The notes below the pieces were generated by a model that was not told the DNA's origin, did not search any database, and saw only the letters and a program-made list of their open reading frames with translations. Positions 1-8,576 of a stretch of 27,660 bases of DNA are shown here, piece after piece. How positions within the stretch are numbered: the stretch's first letter is position 1; the number at the start of each line of letters is the position of its first letter. The DNA is from Candidatus Iainarchaeum sp. (lineage in GTDB: Archaea > Iainarchaeota > Iainarchaeia > Iainarchaeales > JAAZKV01), in NCBI GenBank assembly GCA_028702895.1, contig JAQVNZ010000006.1, forward strand, positions 1 to 27,660, read 5' to 3'. The position numbers were made by a program, and so were the translations under genes.

Positions 1-477
1 TAAGCTTCCTTTTAATGTTTGTCCGTCATAAATTTTTTCTATTTTTTCTGAAACTCTCATTGAAGCAATAATATTTTTTTCTAACGTTATTGGTTTTTCT
101 GTTGTTTCTGCAGAAACAGTAAGGGGTATATTTCTAACTTGGTTGTGTTCTGGTGATATAACAGAATATGTGTATTCTCCAATGCCTAATGTGACTTTGT
201 GATTTGTTCCAGTTGCTGGTCCATAGACTATTCCTGCTGGTGATCTTATGGTTAATGTTGCGTTTGAAACAGTTCCTCCGCCAAGTTCTTTTATATTAAT
301 ATCTATTGTTTTTTGTGACGCAAAGAACATAAAAACAAAAACAGCTATTATTAAAAGGACTATTCCTATTATTGCGAATGGTAAAACTTTTTTAAAATCT
401 TTTTTTCTTGTGCCAGCGTTGTCATATGAATCATAATTTCCACCCATTGATGGAGTATCATAGTTATCATCAAACAT
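1..477 (-). CDS. Membrane-anchored protein with extracellular beta-rich domain (C-terminus cut off)
   Basis: An open reading frame reads leftward from the ATG at 477 and runs off the window edge, so only the first 159 residues are visible. The N-terminus is a short polar, Asn/Tyr/Asp-rich tail, then a basic patch (RKKDFKK) and one strong hydrophobic segment at about residues 29-47. This suggests a single-pass protein with a short cytoplasmic tail and an outside domain. The outside part begins with alternating hydrophobic/polar strands and Gly turns (IDINIKELGGG, SPAGIVYG), resembling PEGA or carboxypeptidase-regulatory-like beta-sandwiches. That family assignment is only an impression. No enzyme motif is visible. 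It is transcribed divergently from the gene at 661. Confidence 0.7.
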   Translation of the reverse strand, partial: MFDDNYDTPSMGGNYDSYDNAGTRKKDFKKVLPFAIIGIVLLIIAVFVFMFFASQKTIDINIKELGGGTVSNATLTIRSPAGIVYGPATGTNHKVTLGIGEYTYSVISPEHNQVRNIPLTVSAETTEKPITLEKNIIASMRVSEKIEKIYDGQTLKGSL

Positions 478-660
478 ATTTTCACTATAATAATTAGTGT
501 TTTTATTTTTATAAATGTTACCTTTTAAACTTAATAATTATTAAATTTTTGTTAATTGGGTTTAAGTAAGAATTTTTTATTTTTTTAAGTTTTTAACATG
601 TATTTTATAATTTTTTGGTTAAAAGTTACAATTATAATTTAGTTTGAATATTATTTAGTT
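478..660. promoter_or_regulatory. Divergent intergenic region with TATA-like box for the gene at 661
   Basis: This AT-rich spacer separates two divergent genes. On the plus strand AATTATAATTTAG at about 628-640 is centred about 27 bases before the ATG at 661. That is the expected distance of an archaeal TATA box from a leaderless start. I see no Shine-Dalgarno sequence before either gene. The assignment rests on spacing and composition only, which is weak in such AT-rich DNA. Confidence 0.35.
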
Positions 661-1074
661 ATGAAAATTTCTTTTATTGGTTGTGCAGATAATTCTATTA
701 ATATTTTTAAAGCTGTTGCGGGAGCATTATCTAAAAAAATTTCAGGGTTAGAATTAAATGAGCGATTTGTTCCTTTTGTTGAAGATTTGCCAATTGTTGC
801 TTTAGAAGAAACAGAAGAAAGTGATTTTATATTTGTGTTTGTAATGGTTGAAGAAAATCAAAAAAATTTTTTAATTGAAAAACTAGTTGATGTTGAAATA
901 AAATCTGGCGTGAGAATTTTAAAAGCTGTTGAAATTGATGAAATATCTGATATTGATGAAGAAGAGTTTATTGAATTAAAAGATTCTCTTGTTGAAAAAT
1001 ATTCTCAATTAATGGTTAATATTCTTTTTAATGAAATTGCATTTGAATCTAATGATAAAGATTTTGGATTATAA
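661..1074 (+). CDS. Divergent lumazine/archaeal riboflavin synthase-like protein
   Basis: A 137-residue protein. Its first half aligns by eye with archaeal riboflavin synthase (RibC) and lumazine synthase. The N-terminal strand MKISFIGCADNS is followed by a helix and by RFVPFVEDLPIVA, which matches the family pattern R-x-VP-x3-DLP-x-A. Then comes the strand SDFIFVFVMVEE, where RibC has CDIVMALGMPG. In RibC this fold joins two 6,7-dimethyl-8-ribityllumazine molecules to give riboflavin. The second half is acidic and does not show the conserved family segment with the H-E-A-S motif, so catalysis is doubtful. No other riboflavin gene lies nearby. It ends 11 bases from the convergent coiled-coil gene. 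Its role could be structural or ligand-binding. Confidence 0.5.
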   Translation: MKISFIGCADNSINIFKAVAGALSKKISGLELNERFVPFVEDLPIVALEETEESDFIFVFVMVEENQKNFLIEKLVDVEIKSGVRILKAVEIDEISDIDEEEFIELKDSLVEKYSQLMVNILFNEIAFESNDKDFGL

Positions 1075-1085
1075 TTCTTTTAAAT

Positions 1086-2195
1086 TTATTTTTTTTGTTT
1101 TTCTTCTTTTTGATAAAATAGTTCAGTCCTTGTTTTTTCATTATCAGTTTCTTTTATTTTCTGGTTTATTGTTTCTTTTAATATTTTTATTTCCTTTTCT
1201 TGTGATTCAATTAATTTTTGCATATTTGTTAATGCTAAATGTTTGTCATCATTTTCTTGTCTAAGTTTTTTAATATTATTTAAATATTTATTTTCAATCT
1301 TTTCTTTAATATCATTTTTTTCTTCGCTTATTTGCATTATTTGTCTTGTTTGTTCTTGTCTGATTCTTAAAGTATCTTCTTCTATTTCAATTGCTATTTT
1401 TCTAGCATAATCTCGTTCTTTTTTTAATTCCTTTATTAAATTAATAGTTTTTTTTACAAAATCAGAATGAATAGTATCTATTAATGAAACTTTTTTCTCA
1501 ATAGTTAAAAAACTTCCTTGCACATAATTTATTTGTGCTAAATGTGTTTTTAGAGATTTTTTTGCTTCTTTAACAGCTTCATCTAATAATTTATCTTTTT
1601 CGTGTAATTCTTCTTCTATTTCAGCAACACTAACTTCGTTTGCTTTAAAAAAACTCTGTCTTTTTAATTCAAAATTTTTTTTTCTAATATCTTCTATTTC
1701 CCCTTCTCTTTTTTGTAAAATTTCTAGTAAGGATTTTGCAGTACTTCCTTTTTGAAGAAAGGGTGTTTTTTTTATAATTAAAAATTTGTTTATTTTTTCA
1801 ATTTCATATCTTGCTTGTAAACTTAATTCGAGAATTTTATTTTGTAGAGTTCTATACAATTCGGGAACGTCCATCATTTCATTTTCGTTTATTAATTCAA
1901 CTCGCATTCTTTTAGTTCGTTCCATTTTAATATTTGATTCGAATACTATTATATTTTTTTCAAATTTTTCTAAAAAATCGTTTATATCTGGCGTGTTTTT
2001 TTCTAATAATAAAATAGTTTCTTTATTTACTTGTTTTAACAAATCTAATATTTCTTTCATTTTTTGAGTGCTTTGTTCTAATTCGAAAACAAATCCTTCT
2101 CTTCTTAATTCGCCCCAATTTGAAATATTTATTGAATCGTGTAATGAATTTATTTTTTGAATTGTTAATTTAACATTTTCTTCTAGAATGCTCAT
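1086..2195 (-). CDS. Long coiled-coil protein, function unknown
   Basis: A 369-residue protein of almost continuous charged helix. Lys, Glu, Gln and Ile/Leu recur in heptad-like spacing, especially from about residue 155 to the end, where E/K-rich stretches dominate. There is no signal peptide, membrane segment, nucleotide-binding loop or zinc motif. Cys is absent, and Pro is nearly so after the middle. The N-terminal 150 residues look like a helical bundle, with MDVPELYRTL marking a break. Such proteins often act as scaffolds or SMC-like spacers, but nothing here points to a partner. It is divergent from the exonuclease gene at 2272, 76 bases away, and convergent with the RibC-like gene. I do not recognise the family. 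Confidence 0.75.
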   Translation of the reverse strand: MSILEENVKLTIQKINSLHDSINISNWGELRREGFVFELEQSTQKMKEILDLLKQVNKETILLLEKNTPDINDFLEKFEKNIIVFESNIKMERTKRMRVELINENEMMDVPELYRTLQNKILELSLQARYEIEKINKFLIIKKTPFLQKGSTAKSLLEILQKREGEIEDIRKKNFELKRQSFFKANEVSVAEIEEELHEKDKLLDEAVKEAKKSLKTHLAQINYVQGSFLTIEKKVSLIDTIHSDFVKKTINLIKELKKERDYARKIAIEIEEDTLRIRQEQTRQIMQISEEKNDIKEKIENKYLNNIKKLRQENDDKHLALTNMQKLIESQEKEIKILKETINQKIKETDNEKTRTELFYQKEEKQKK

Positions 2196-2271
2196 GCTAG
2201 TATTACAAATTCTAAGTATTTAATATTTACTTTTGCCAAGTGTTTTATTTTAATGAGTTCATTATTTTATA

Positions 2272-3246
2272 ATGCTTAATAAAAAAAATGGCGTGAATTT
2301 TAAAAGTCTGTGTGTAGACCCTACAAAAGTACCAAAGGAAAAAAATGTTTTTTTTACTCATGCTCATTCCGATCATGTTAAATTATCTGATAAGTCTCGT
2401 TTTTTTGCAACTCCTCAAACAATTGAATTAATAAAAAAACGTTATGTTAGAAAAAATTTTATTAACTTTAATTCAATTAATTTTTTTTCTAAAAAAAAAT
2501 TTGATGATTTTGAAATAAAGTTATTTCCAAATGGGCATATTTTAGGTTCATCACAGGTAAAAATTTTTGGTAATAAAGAAATTAATATTACTTCTGATTT
2601 TAGATTACAAGATTCATTATTTTTTGATGGTATAAAACCATTAGCATCTGAAATTCTTGTTTTAGAAACTACTTTTGGCAGTCCTGCATATAATTTTCCA
2701 AAATATTCAGTTGTTGTTGATGAAATGGTTGAATGGATTTCTAGAGAAGCTAAATCAAATCTTGTTTTATTAAGTGGTTATTCTTTGGGTAAGGCACAAG
2801 AACTTACAAAAATTTCTAATCTTGCTGGTTTTGAACCAGTTGTGCATGAAAGTATTTTTGAAATGAACAAAATTTATTCTTCTAATAATATGGATCTAGG
2901 AAAATATTCTTTGTTAGATCATAATCTAAAAGATTTTTCTGTTTTAATATTACCTCCTCAATTAGTTAACAAATTTTTGTTATCAACTTTAAAAGAAATG
3001 GAATCAAGACAAATAGTGTCTGCGTTAGCAACTGGTTGGACTTTTGTTAGAGAGTATGATAAAACATTTCCTTTAAGCAATCATGCGGATTATAATGATT
3101 TAATTGAGTATGTAAAACAAGTTAATCCAAAACTGGTTTTAACTGATCACGGGTTTTGTGAAGAATTTGCGCGTAAATTAAATAGACTTGGTTTTAAGTC
3201 AAAACCTTTAAAACAAAATAAACAACAAGTTCTTTTTGATTTTTAA
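2272..3246 (+). CDS. Metallo-beta-lactamase-fold exonuclease (COG1236, ligase-associated exonuclease type)
   Basis: A 324-residue protein with the metallo-beta-lactamase signature HAHSDH at residues 30-35, a later GHILGS histidine, the SDFR aspartate motif, and histidines in SNHADY and TDHG near the C-terminus. These supply the two-metal site of RNA/DNA-processing nucleases. The central pattern ETTFG...Y followed by GYSLGKAQEL is the hallmark of the compact family called ligase-associated DNA exonuclease in bacteria and YSH1-like in COG1236. The inserted beta-CASP domain of CPSF-type nucleases appears reduced. In bacteria this family is encoded beside an ATP-dependent DNA ligase; here a DNA ligase lies about 15 kb away. 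Whether the substrate is DNA or RNA cannot be read from sequence. Confidence 0.82.
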   Translation: MLNKKNGVNFKSLCVDPTKVPKEKNVFFTHAHSDHVKLSDKSRFFATPQTIELIKKRYVRKNFINFNSINFFSKKKFDDFEIKLFPNGHILGSSQVKIFGNKEINITSDFRLQDSLFFDGIKPLASEILVLETTFGSPAYNFPKYSVVVDEMVEWISREAKSNLVLLSGYSLGKAQELTKISNLAGFEPVVHESIFEMNKIYSSNNMDLGKYSLLDHNLKDFSVLILPPQLVNKFLLSTLKEMESRQIVSALATGWTFVREYDKTFPLSNHADYNDLIEYVKQVNPKLVLTDHGFCEEFARKLNRLGFKSKPLKQNKQQVLFDF

Positions 3247-3257
3247 TTAATTTTGAA

Positions 3258-3308
3258 TTTTAATTATTTTAATGTTTTAATTATTTTAATGTTTTAATTA
3301 TTTTAATA
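3258..3308. repeat. Three tandem 17-bp AT repeats
   Basis: The unit TTTTAATTATTTTAATG occurs at 3258-3274 and 3275-3291, and once more at 3292-3308 with a final A. It lies just after the exonuclease stop codon and before the AspRS promoter. The T-rich tracts could help terminate the upstream transcript, but simple slippage in AT-rich DNA explains it equally well. Confidence 0.8.
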
Positions 3309-3322
3309 TTTTTTTAATAAAC

Positions 3323-3335
3323 TTTATTTAAAAGC
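3323..3335 (+). promoter_or_regulatory. TATA box for aspS
   Basis: TTTATTTAAAAGC is centred about 28 bases before the AspRS ATG at 3357. That spacing puts transcription start at or next to the ATG, so the mRNA is probably leaderless. The TTTAAA(A) core resembles the boxes before the genes at 9602, 20092 and 24565. Confidence 0.5.
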
Positions 3336-3356
3336 TTTTTTGAAATAGATATTAAT

Positions 3357-5126
3357 ATGTATAGAACAAATACTTGTGGCGAATTAACACTAAAAGAAGA
3401 GGGTAAAGAAGTAATTCTTTCTGGTTGGTGCGATACTGTAAGAGATCATGGTAATCTAACGTTTGTTGATTTAAGGGATAGGTATGGGATTACACAAATT
3501 GTTTTAGATCACTCAAAAAATGATGAAATAAAAGAAATTGGAAAAAAACTTCGAAAAGAATTTGTAATAAAAATAAATGGAAAAATAAAAAAAAGGCCAG
3601 TGGGAACAGAAAAAAAAGAGGTTATTACTGGTGAAATTGAAATTGATGTTGATAAAGTAGTAATATTATCTGAATCAAAACCATTGCCGATTGATTTGAC
3701 ACAAAGAACAAATACTAATGAGGATTTAAAATTAAAATATAGGTATTTGGATTTAAGGAAAAAAGAAATGCAAGATAAATTTGTTTTGCGACACGATATT
3801 GTTAAATGTGTTAGAGATTTTTATAATACTCAAAATTTTATTGAAATTGAAACTCCTATTTTGGCGAAAAGTACTCCTGAGGGAGCACGAGATTATTTGG
3901 TCCCTAGTAGAGTAAATCCTTCAAGATATTATGCGCTTCCTCAATCGCCACAATTATTTAAACAATTAATTATGATTGCGGGATTTGACAAGTATATGCA
4001 AATTGCAAAGTGCTTTAGAGATGAAGATTTAAGAGCGGATAGACAACCCGAGTTTACACAAATTGATGTTGAAATGAGTTTTGTTGAACAAGAAGATATT
4101 ATATTGCTTCATGAAAAATTAATGAAAAAAATTTGGAAAGAAATATTAAATTTTGATTTACAAACACCGTTTCCTAGATTATCTTATGATGAATCAATGG
4201 AAAAATATGGTGTAGATAAACCAGATATGCGTTTTGATTTAGAACTAATTGATTTAACAGATTTACTTTCTAAAGATGAATTTAATGTTTTTAATGAAGT
4301 TGTAAAAAAAGGTGGGGTAATAAAAGGAATTAACTTAAAAGGAAAATCTGATTTATCAAGAAAAGAAATTGAAAAATTAAATGAATTCGTAAAAATATAT
4401 AAAGCAAAAGGCTTAGCTACATTAAAAATGGTGAACGGTGTTTTTGAAAGTAATATTGTTAAATTTTTTAAAGATGAAACTCTTGAAAAATTAAAAACTG
4501 TTACAAAAATGCAAGAAAATGATATTTTATTGATTGTTGCAGATGATAAAAATATAGTCTATCCTGCAATGGGTAATTTAAGAAATTATTTAGGAAAAGA
4601 ATTTGATTTAATTGATAAAAAAAGATGGGCGTTTGTATGGATAACCGATTTTCCAATGTTTGAGCTTGATGAAGAAGAGAATCGGCCAAAAGCACTTCAT
4701 CATCCTTTTACTTCTCCCAAAAAAGAAGATTTGACTTTTTTAGAAAGTGATCCATATCGTGTAAAAAGTGATGCTTATGATTTAGCATTAAATGGTTTTG
4801 AACTTGGTGGGGGAAGCATTAGAATATTTGATCCAAAATTACAAAAAAGAGTATTTAATGTTTTAAAAATTAGTGATGAAGAAGCACAAGAAAAATTTGG
4901 TTTCTTTTTAGAAGCATTTGATTATGGTGCGCCACCACACGGTGGGTTAGCATTTGGTTTAGATCGATTAGTAATGTTAATTGGTGGATTTAGTGATATT
5001 AGAGAAACAATTGCTTTTCCAAAAAATAAATCTGCTATTTCTCCAATGGATGGTTCGCCTGGACAAGTTTCGCAAAAACAATTGAACGAATTATACTTGG
5101 CTTCAACTTTTATTGAAGAAAAATAA
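3357..5126 (+). CDS. aspS: Aspartyl-tRNA synthetase, bacterial type, probably non-discriminating
   Basis: A 589-residue class IIb synthetase that loads Asp on tRNA. An OB-fold anticodon-binding domain covers about 1-105. The catalytic core carries TPEGARDYLVPSR, motif 2 FRDEDLRADRQPEF and motif 3 GLAFGLDRLVML near the C-terminus. A GAD insertion domain at roughly 290-410 marks the bacterial form; ordinary archaeal AspRS is about 430 residues and lacks it. His31, in RDHGNLTF, replaces the Leu30 of discriminating E. coli AspRS, and Gly83 follows in the RPVG segment. Both positions are known to relax selection for tRNA(Asp) over tRNA(Asn) in bacterial enzymes. With gatCAB downstream, the enzyme probably also makes Asp-tRNA(Asn). 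It was probably acquired from bacteria. Confidence 0.95.
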   Translation: MYRTNTCGELTLKEEGKEVILSGWCDTVRDHGNLTFVDLRDRYGITQIVLDHSKNDEIKEIGKKLRKEFVIKINGKIKKRPVGTEKKEVITGEIEIDVDKVVILSESKPLPIDLTQRTNTNEDLKLKYRYLDLRKKEMQDKFVLRHDIVKCVRDFYNTQNFIEIETPILAKSTPEGARDYLVPSRVNPSRYYALPQSPQLFKQLIMIAGFDKYMQIAKCFRDEDLRADRQPEFTQIDVEMSFVEQEDIILLHEKLMKKIWKEILNFDLQTPFPRLSYDESMEKYGVDKPDMRFDLELIDLTDLLSKDEFNVFNEVVKKGGVIKGINLKGKSDLSRKEIEKLNEFVKIYKAKGLATLKMVNGVFESNIVKFFKDETLEKLKTVTKMQENDILLIVADDKNIVYPAMGNLRNYLGKEFDLIDKKRWAFVWITDFPMFELDEEENRPKALHHPFTSPKKEDLTFLESDPYRVKSDAYDLALNGFELGGGSIRIFDPKLQKRVFNVLKISDEEAQEKFGFFLEAFDYGAPPHGGLAFGLDRLVMLIGGFSDIRETIAFPKNKSAISPMDGSPGQVSQKQLNELYLASTFIEEK

Positions 5127-5344
5127 TATTTTTTTAATATTAATTTATTTTTGTTTTTAAGTTATTGTTTTTAAGTTATTCTTATTTTATCTTTGTTTTA
5201 TTTTTATTTTGTTAAATTTTTTAATTATAATTATTTACTTGTCTCTAATTATTTTTATTTTCATTAGGATTATCTGTTTTATTTAGAGTAATTTGTTTTT
5301 ATTGTAATAATTTACTTTTAAATTGTTTCTAACTTATTTTATAC
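5127..5344. other. AT-rich spacer between aspS and gatC
   Basis: This 218-base non-coding stretch holds a tandem pair of TGTTTTTAAGTTAT (about 5152-5179) and several T-rich tracts. I see no ORF, tRNA or stable hairpin. The length suggests that gatC is transcribed separately from aspS, although both point the same way. Confidence 0.6.
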
Positions 5345-5644
5345 ATGGTGCAAGTAGAAATAACTAAAGATTTAGTAAAAAAAGTTGCTAAAAATGCTAG
5401 ACTTAATTTAACTGATGAGGAATTAGAAAAATTTACTATTCAATTAGATGAAGTAATAATTAATTCGTTTAATAAATTAGATGAAATTGAGGCAAATGAA
5501 AAACCTTCTTTTCAACCAATTGAACAAAAAAATAGGTTACGCGAAGATATTGTTAAACCTAGTTTAACACAAGAAGAAGCATTACGAAATGTAATAATAA
5601 GTTTAAGAGAAAATGGTTATATTAAAGGGCCGAAAGTAATTTGA
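5345..5644 (+). CDS. gatC: Asp/Glu-tRNA amidotransferase subunit C
   Basis: A 99-residue protein, the usual GatC length. The N-terminal VEITKDLVKKVAKNARLNLTDEE pattern and the following helix ending in LDEI are the standard GatC helical hairpin. The C-terminal half (REDIVKPSLTQEEALRN) matches the belt that wraps GatA and holds it to GatB. GatC has no active site; it stabilises the GatCAB complex. The stop codon at 5642-5644 is 59 bases before the GatA ATG, so gatC, gatA and gatB probably form one transcript. This is a bacterial-style gene set, also found in archaea that lack AsnRS. Confidence 0.9.
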   Translation: MVQVEITKDLVKKVAKNARLNLTDEELEKFTIQLDEVIINSFNKLDEIEANEKPSFQPIEQKNRLREDIVKPSLTQEEALRNVIISLRENGYIKGPKVI

Positions 5645-5703
5645 TTTTTTATTGGATATTAGTTTTTTTGAGGATAATTTATTTTTATTTATGGGGTTAT
5701 GAA

Positions 5704-7098
5704 ATGGTTTATAATGAAACATTAAATTTTTTTGTTGAGAATGCAAAAAAAGATTTTTCTTTTGTTGAGAAAAATTTGAATTCTATTATACAAGAAGTAA
5801 AAGAAAATATTAAAAGTGATTTAAATCACATAGAATTTTTTGACGAAACTTTTGTTTTTGAACAACTTAAAGTGTTAAAAAATTCTGATTATAAGGGTTC
5901 ATTGTTTGGTGTTCCAATTACGATTAAGGATACTGCTTGTGTTAAAGGTCTTGAGAGTAAGAGTGGTTCAAAAATTTTGAAAGGGTATGTTCCATTATTT
6001 GAGGCTACGATTATTAGTAAATTAAAACAAGAAGGCGCAATAATTATTGCTAAAACAACACAAGATGAATTTGGATTTGGAACTTTTTCAAAAAACACTT
6101 TAAAAATCCCAGTAAATCCATTTGATAATGAGCGAAGTTGTGGTGGTTCATCGGGAGGCAGTGCTGGTTTTACGGCGATTACAAAAAATTATCATGTTTC
6201 AATTGGAGAGAGTACGGGTGGTTCAATTGCATGTCCTTCATCATATTGTGGTGTGACAAGTATTACTCCAACATATGGTTTAGTTTCAAGAGTTGGTCTA
6301 ATTGATTATGCTAATTCGTTAGATAAATTTGGAGTATTTGGTAGAAACATTGATGATGTTTTTCATACCCTTGAAATAATTTCTGGAAACGATGATTCTG
6401 ATTCAACAAATCTTGGAAAAAGTTTTTCTAAAAATGAAGTTCCAATAAAAAAAGTTGCCATTGTAAAAGATTTTTTAGATAAGTGTGATGATAATGTAAA
6501 AAAAGTTTTTTTAGAAAAAATAGAACAATTAAAAAAATTTGTTAAAGTAGAAGAAGTTACATTACCATTAAATGTTGAATTTGCTTTAGCAACATATTAT
6601 ATTATTGCAACTTGTGAAGCATCTACTAATTTAGCTAAATTAAGTGGGTTAAGATATGGTGTTCAAGGAGATGTTGACGGATTGCATTTTGATGAATATT
6701 TTTCTAAAATTAGGAGTGAAAATTTTAGTGAAGAAGCAAAGCGAAGAATTATTCTAGGGACATTTGCAAGAATGTCTGGTTTTAGAGATGCGTATTATTT
6801 AAAATCAATGAAGGTTAGAACAAAATTGATTAATGAGTTTAAAGAAAAATTTAGTGAATATGATGCGTTATTATTTCCAACCATGCCGTCTATTGCTCCA
6901 AAATTTAGTGAAATTGAAAAATTAACTCCATTACAAAATTATTCTATGGATATTTGTACTATCCCTGCAAATTTAGCTGGTTTACCTCACATTAGTATGA
7001 ATGCTGGTTTTAGTGAAGGGATGCCTGTTGGGATAATGGTTGTTGCAGATCATTTAGAGGAAAACAAGTTATATTCTCTTGGAAAGGTGTTAGAATGA
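5704..7098 (+). CDS. gatA: Asp/Glu-tRNA amidotransferase subunit A (amidase)
   Basis: A 464-residue amidase-signature enzyme that frees ammonia from glutamine for GatB. The catalytic Lys-Ser-Ser triad is complete: Lys75 in VPITIKD, cis-Ser150 in GGSSGGSAG and nucleophile Ser174 in ESTGGSIACPS. Spacings match the characterised K79/S154/S178 of S. aureus GatA. The frame is open upstream to a TTG near 5641, but that extension (FYWILVFLRIIYFYLW) is hydrophobic, unlike GatA, and overlaps the gatC stop. The ATG at 5704 is therefore preferred. The last four bases overlap gatB (ATGA), so the two are translationally coupled. Confidence 0.95.
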   Translation: MVYNETLNFFVENAKKDFSFVEKNLNSIIQEVKENIKSDLNHIEFFDETFVFEQLKVLKNSDYKGSLFGVPITIKDTACVKGLESKSGSKILKGYVPLFEATIISKLKQEGAIIIAKTTQDEFGFGTFSKNTLKIPVNPFDNERSCGGSSGGSAGFTAITKNYHVSIGESTGGSIACPSSYCGVTSITPTYGLVSRVGLIDYANSLDKFGVFGRNIDDVFHTLEIISGNDDSDSTNLGKSFSKNEVPIKKVAIVKDFLDKCDDNVKKVFLEKIEQLKKFVKVEEVTLPLNVEFALATYYIIATCEASTNLAKLSGLRYGVQGDVDGLHFDEYFSKIRSENFSEEAKRRIILGTFARMSGFRDAYYLKSMKVRTKLINEFKEKFSEYDALLFPTMPSIAPKFSEIEKLTPLQNYSMDICTIPANLAGLPHISMNAGFSEGMPVGIMVVADHLEENKLYSLGKVLE

Positions 7099-8513
7099 GT
7101 GTTGTAAATCATCTTGATACTAAAGTAATGATTGGTCTTGAAGTTCATACTTATCTTCATACAAAATCAAAATTATTTTGTTCTTGTGGAACTGATATTA
7201 TTGAATCTATTCCAAATTCACATTGTTGTCCTATTTGTTTAGGTCATCCTGGGAGTAAACCAGTACTAAATGCAAAAGCAGTGGAACTTGCAATAAAAGT
7301 TGGGTTAGCACTTAATTGTAAAATAAATAAAGATTTTTTCTTTTCAAGAAAAACTTATTTTTATCCTGATATGAGTTCAAATTATCAAATTACTCAATAC
7401 GAGGTTCCTGTTGCAGAAAAAGGTTTTATTATGCTTGGAGAAAAAAAAATTAGGATTACTCGAGCACATTTAGAAATGGATCCTGCTGCATTAGTTCATC
7501 CTCAAGGATTAGGAAAAAGTAATTATTCTTTAATTGATTATAATCGATGTGGATTCGCATTACTTGAAATTGTAACTGAACCTGACATGGTTTCACCAAG
7601 TGAAGCTAGAGAATTTTTGAATACTCTTGAAAATATTTTATCTTATTTGAAAGTATTAATGCCTAATACTACTATGAAAACGGATTGTAATATTTCTATT
7701 AATGGTGGTGCGAGAGTTGAAATAAAAAATGTTTCAGGCTTTGCTGCGGCAGAAAAAGCACTTAGTTTTGAATTACTCAGACAAAAACAATATGAACGAA
7801 TGAATAAAAAAATAGAACAACAAACAAGATTGTTTAATGCTGTGACTGGGCAAACAATGGAATCAAGAAAAAAAGAAACTGCTGATGATTATGGTTATAT
7901 TTTTGATCCAGATTTAGTAAAAATATCTTTAGATGAAGAACAAATAAATAAAATAAAAGAAAGTATGCCTGAATTACCGTTACAAAAAAAACAAAGATTT
8001 GTTAATGAATATGGTATTAGTGATTATGAATCAAGTGTTTTGTGTAATGATTTGAAGTTAAGTGAATTATTTGAAATGTTAGCTAAGAAACAAGCTGATA
8101 TTAAAATAACAGCTAATTTATTGACTCGTGATTTGTTATCAATATTAAATCATGATTCTTTAAAACTTGTAGAAATTCAACTTGATGTAAATAAAATTTT
8201 TGATTTAATAAATTTAGTTAAATTGGGAAAAGTTTCTGATATGAATGTAAAAAAATCTTTAATAAATTATATTTCGGGTAATAAAATTTCGCCAATAGAG
8301 TTTTTAACAAAAAATAATTTGCTTGTAAATGAAAATATGGATATTGATTTAATAATCAAAAGGATTGTTGAAAATAATTTGAGTGCTATAAAAGATTATA
8401 AAAACGGGAATGAAAAAGTTTTAAATTTTTTAGCTGGTTTAATAATGCGAGAAACAAAAGGTTCTGCAAGAATAGATGTGGTGCTTGAAAAATTGAAACA
8501 AAAAATTAATTAG
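7095..8513 (+). CDS. gatB: Asp/Glu-tRNA amidotransferase subunit B (kinase/tRNA-binding)
   Basis: A 472-residue protein that phosphorylates the misacylated Asp or Glu on tRNA and amidates it with ammonia from GatA. It opens with the family motif MIGLEVHTYL. A zinc site is formed by CSC and CPICLGHPG at about residues 29-50. The cradle domain includes YFYPDMSSNYQITQY and EMDPAALVHPQ, followed by the C-terminal helical and YqeY-like tail ending in a typical IMRETKGSA segment. AGGTG at 7085-7089, inside gatA, is a good Shine-Dalgarno site 5 bases before the ATG. Since GatDE is also encoded here, the likely substrate is Asp-tRNA(Asn). Confidence 0.95.
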   Translation: MSVVNHLDTKVMIGLEVHTYLHTKSKLFCSCGTDIIESIPNSHCCPICLGHPGSKPVLNAKAVELAIKVGLALNCKINKDFFFSRKTYFYPDMSSNYQITQYEVPVAEKGFIMLGEKKIRITRAHLEMDPAALVHPQGLGKSNYSLIDYNRCGFALLEIVTEPDMVSPSEAREFLNTLENILSYLKVLMPNTTMKTDCNISINGGARVEIKNVSGFAAAEKALSFELLRQKQYERMNKKIEQQTRLFNAVTGQTMESRKKETADDYGYIFDPDLVKISLDEEQINKIKESMPELPLQKKQRFVNEYGISDYESSVLCNDLKLSELFEMLAKKQADIKITANLLTRDLLSILNHDSLKLVEIQLDVNKIFDLINLVKLGKVSDMNVKKSLINYISGNKISPIEFLTKNNLLVNENMDIDLIIKRIVENNLSAIKDYKNGNEKVLNFLAGLIMRETKGSARIDVVLEKLKQKIN

Positions 8514-8576
8514 TTTTGGTATTAGATTAAATTTAATATTGAAAAGATTTTAAAATAGATTAACCTAATAGTTATT

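Noticed and set aside
3258..3308. Possible CRISPR array from three regular repeats
   Set aside because: The 17-bp units are directly adjacent with no spacers, and no cas gene is in the window.
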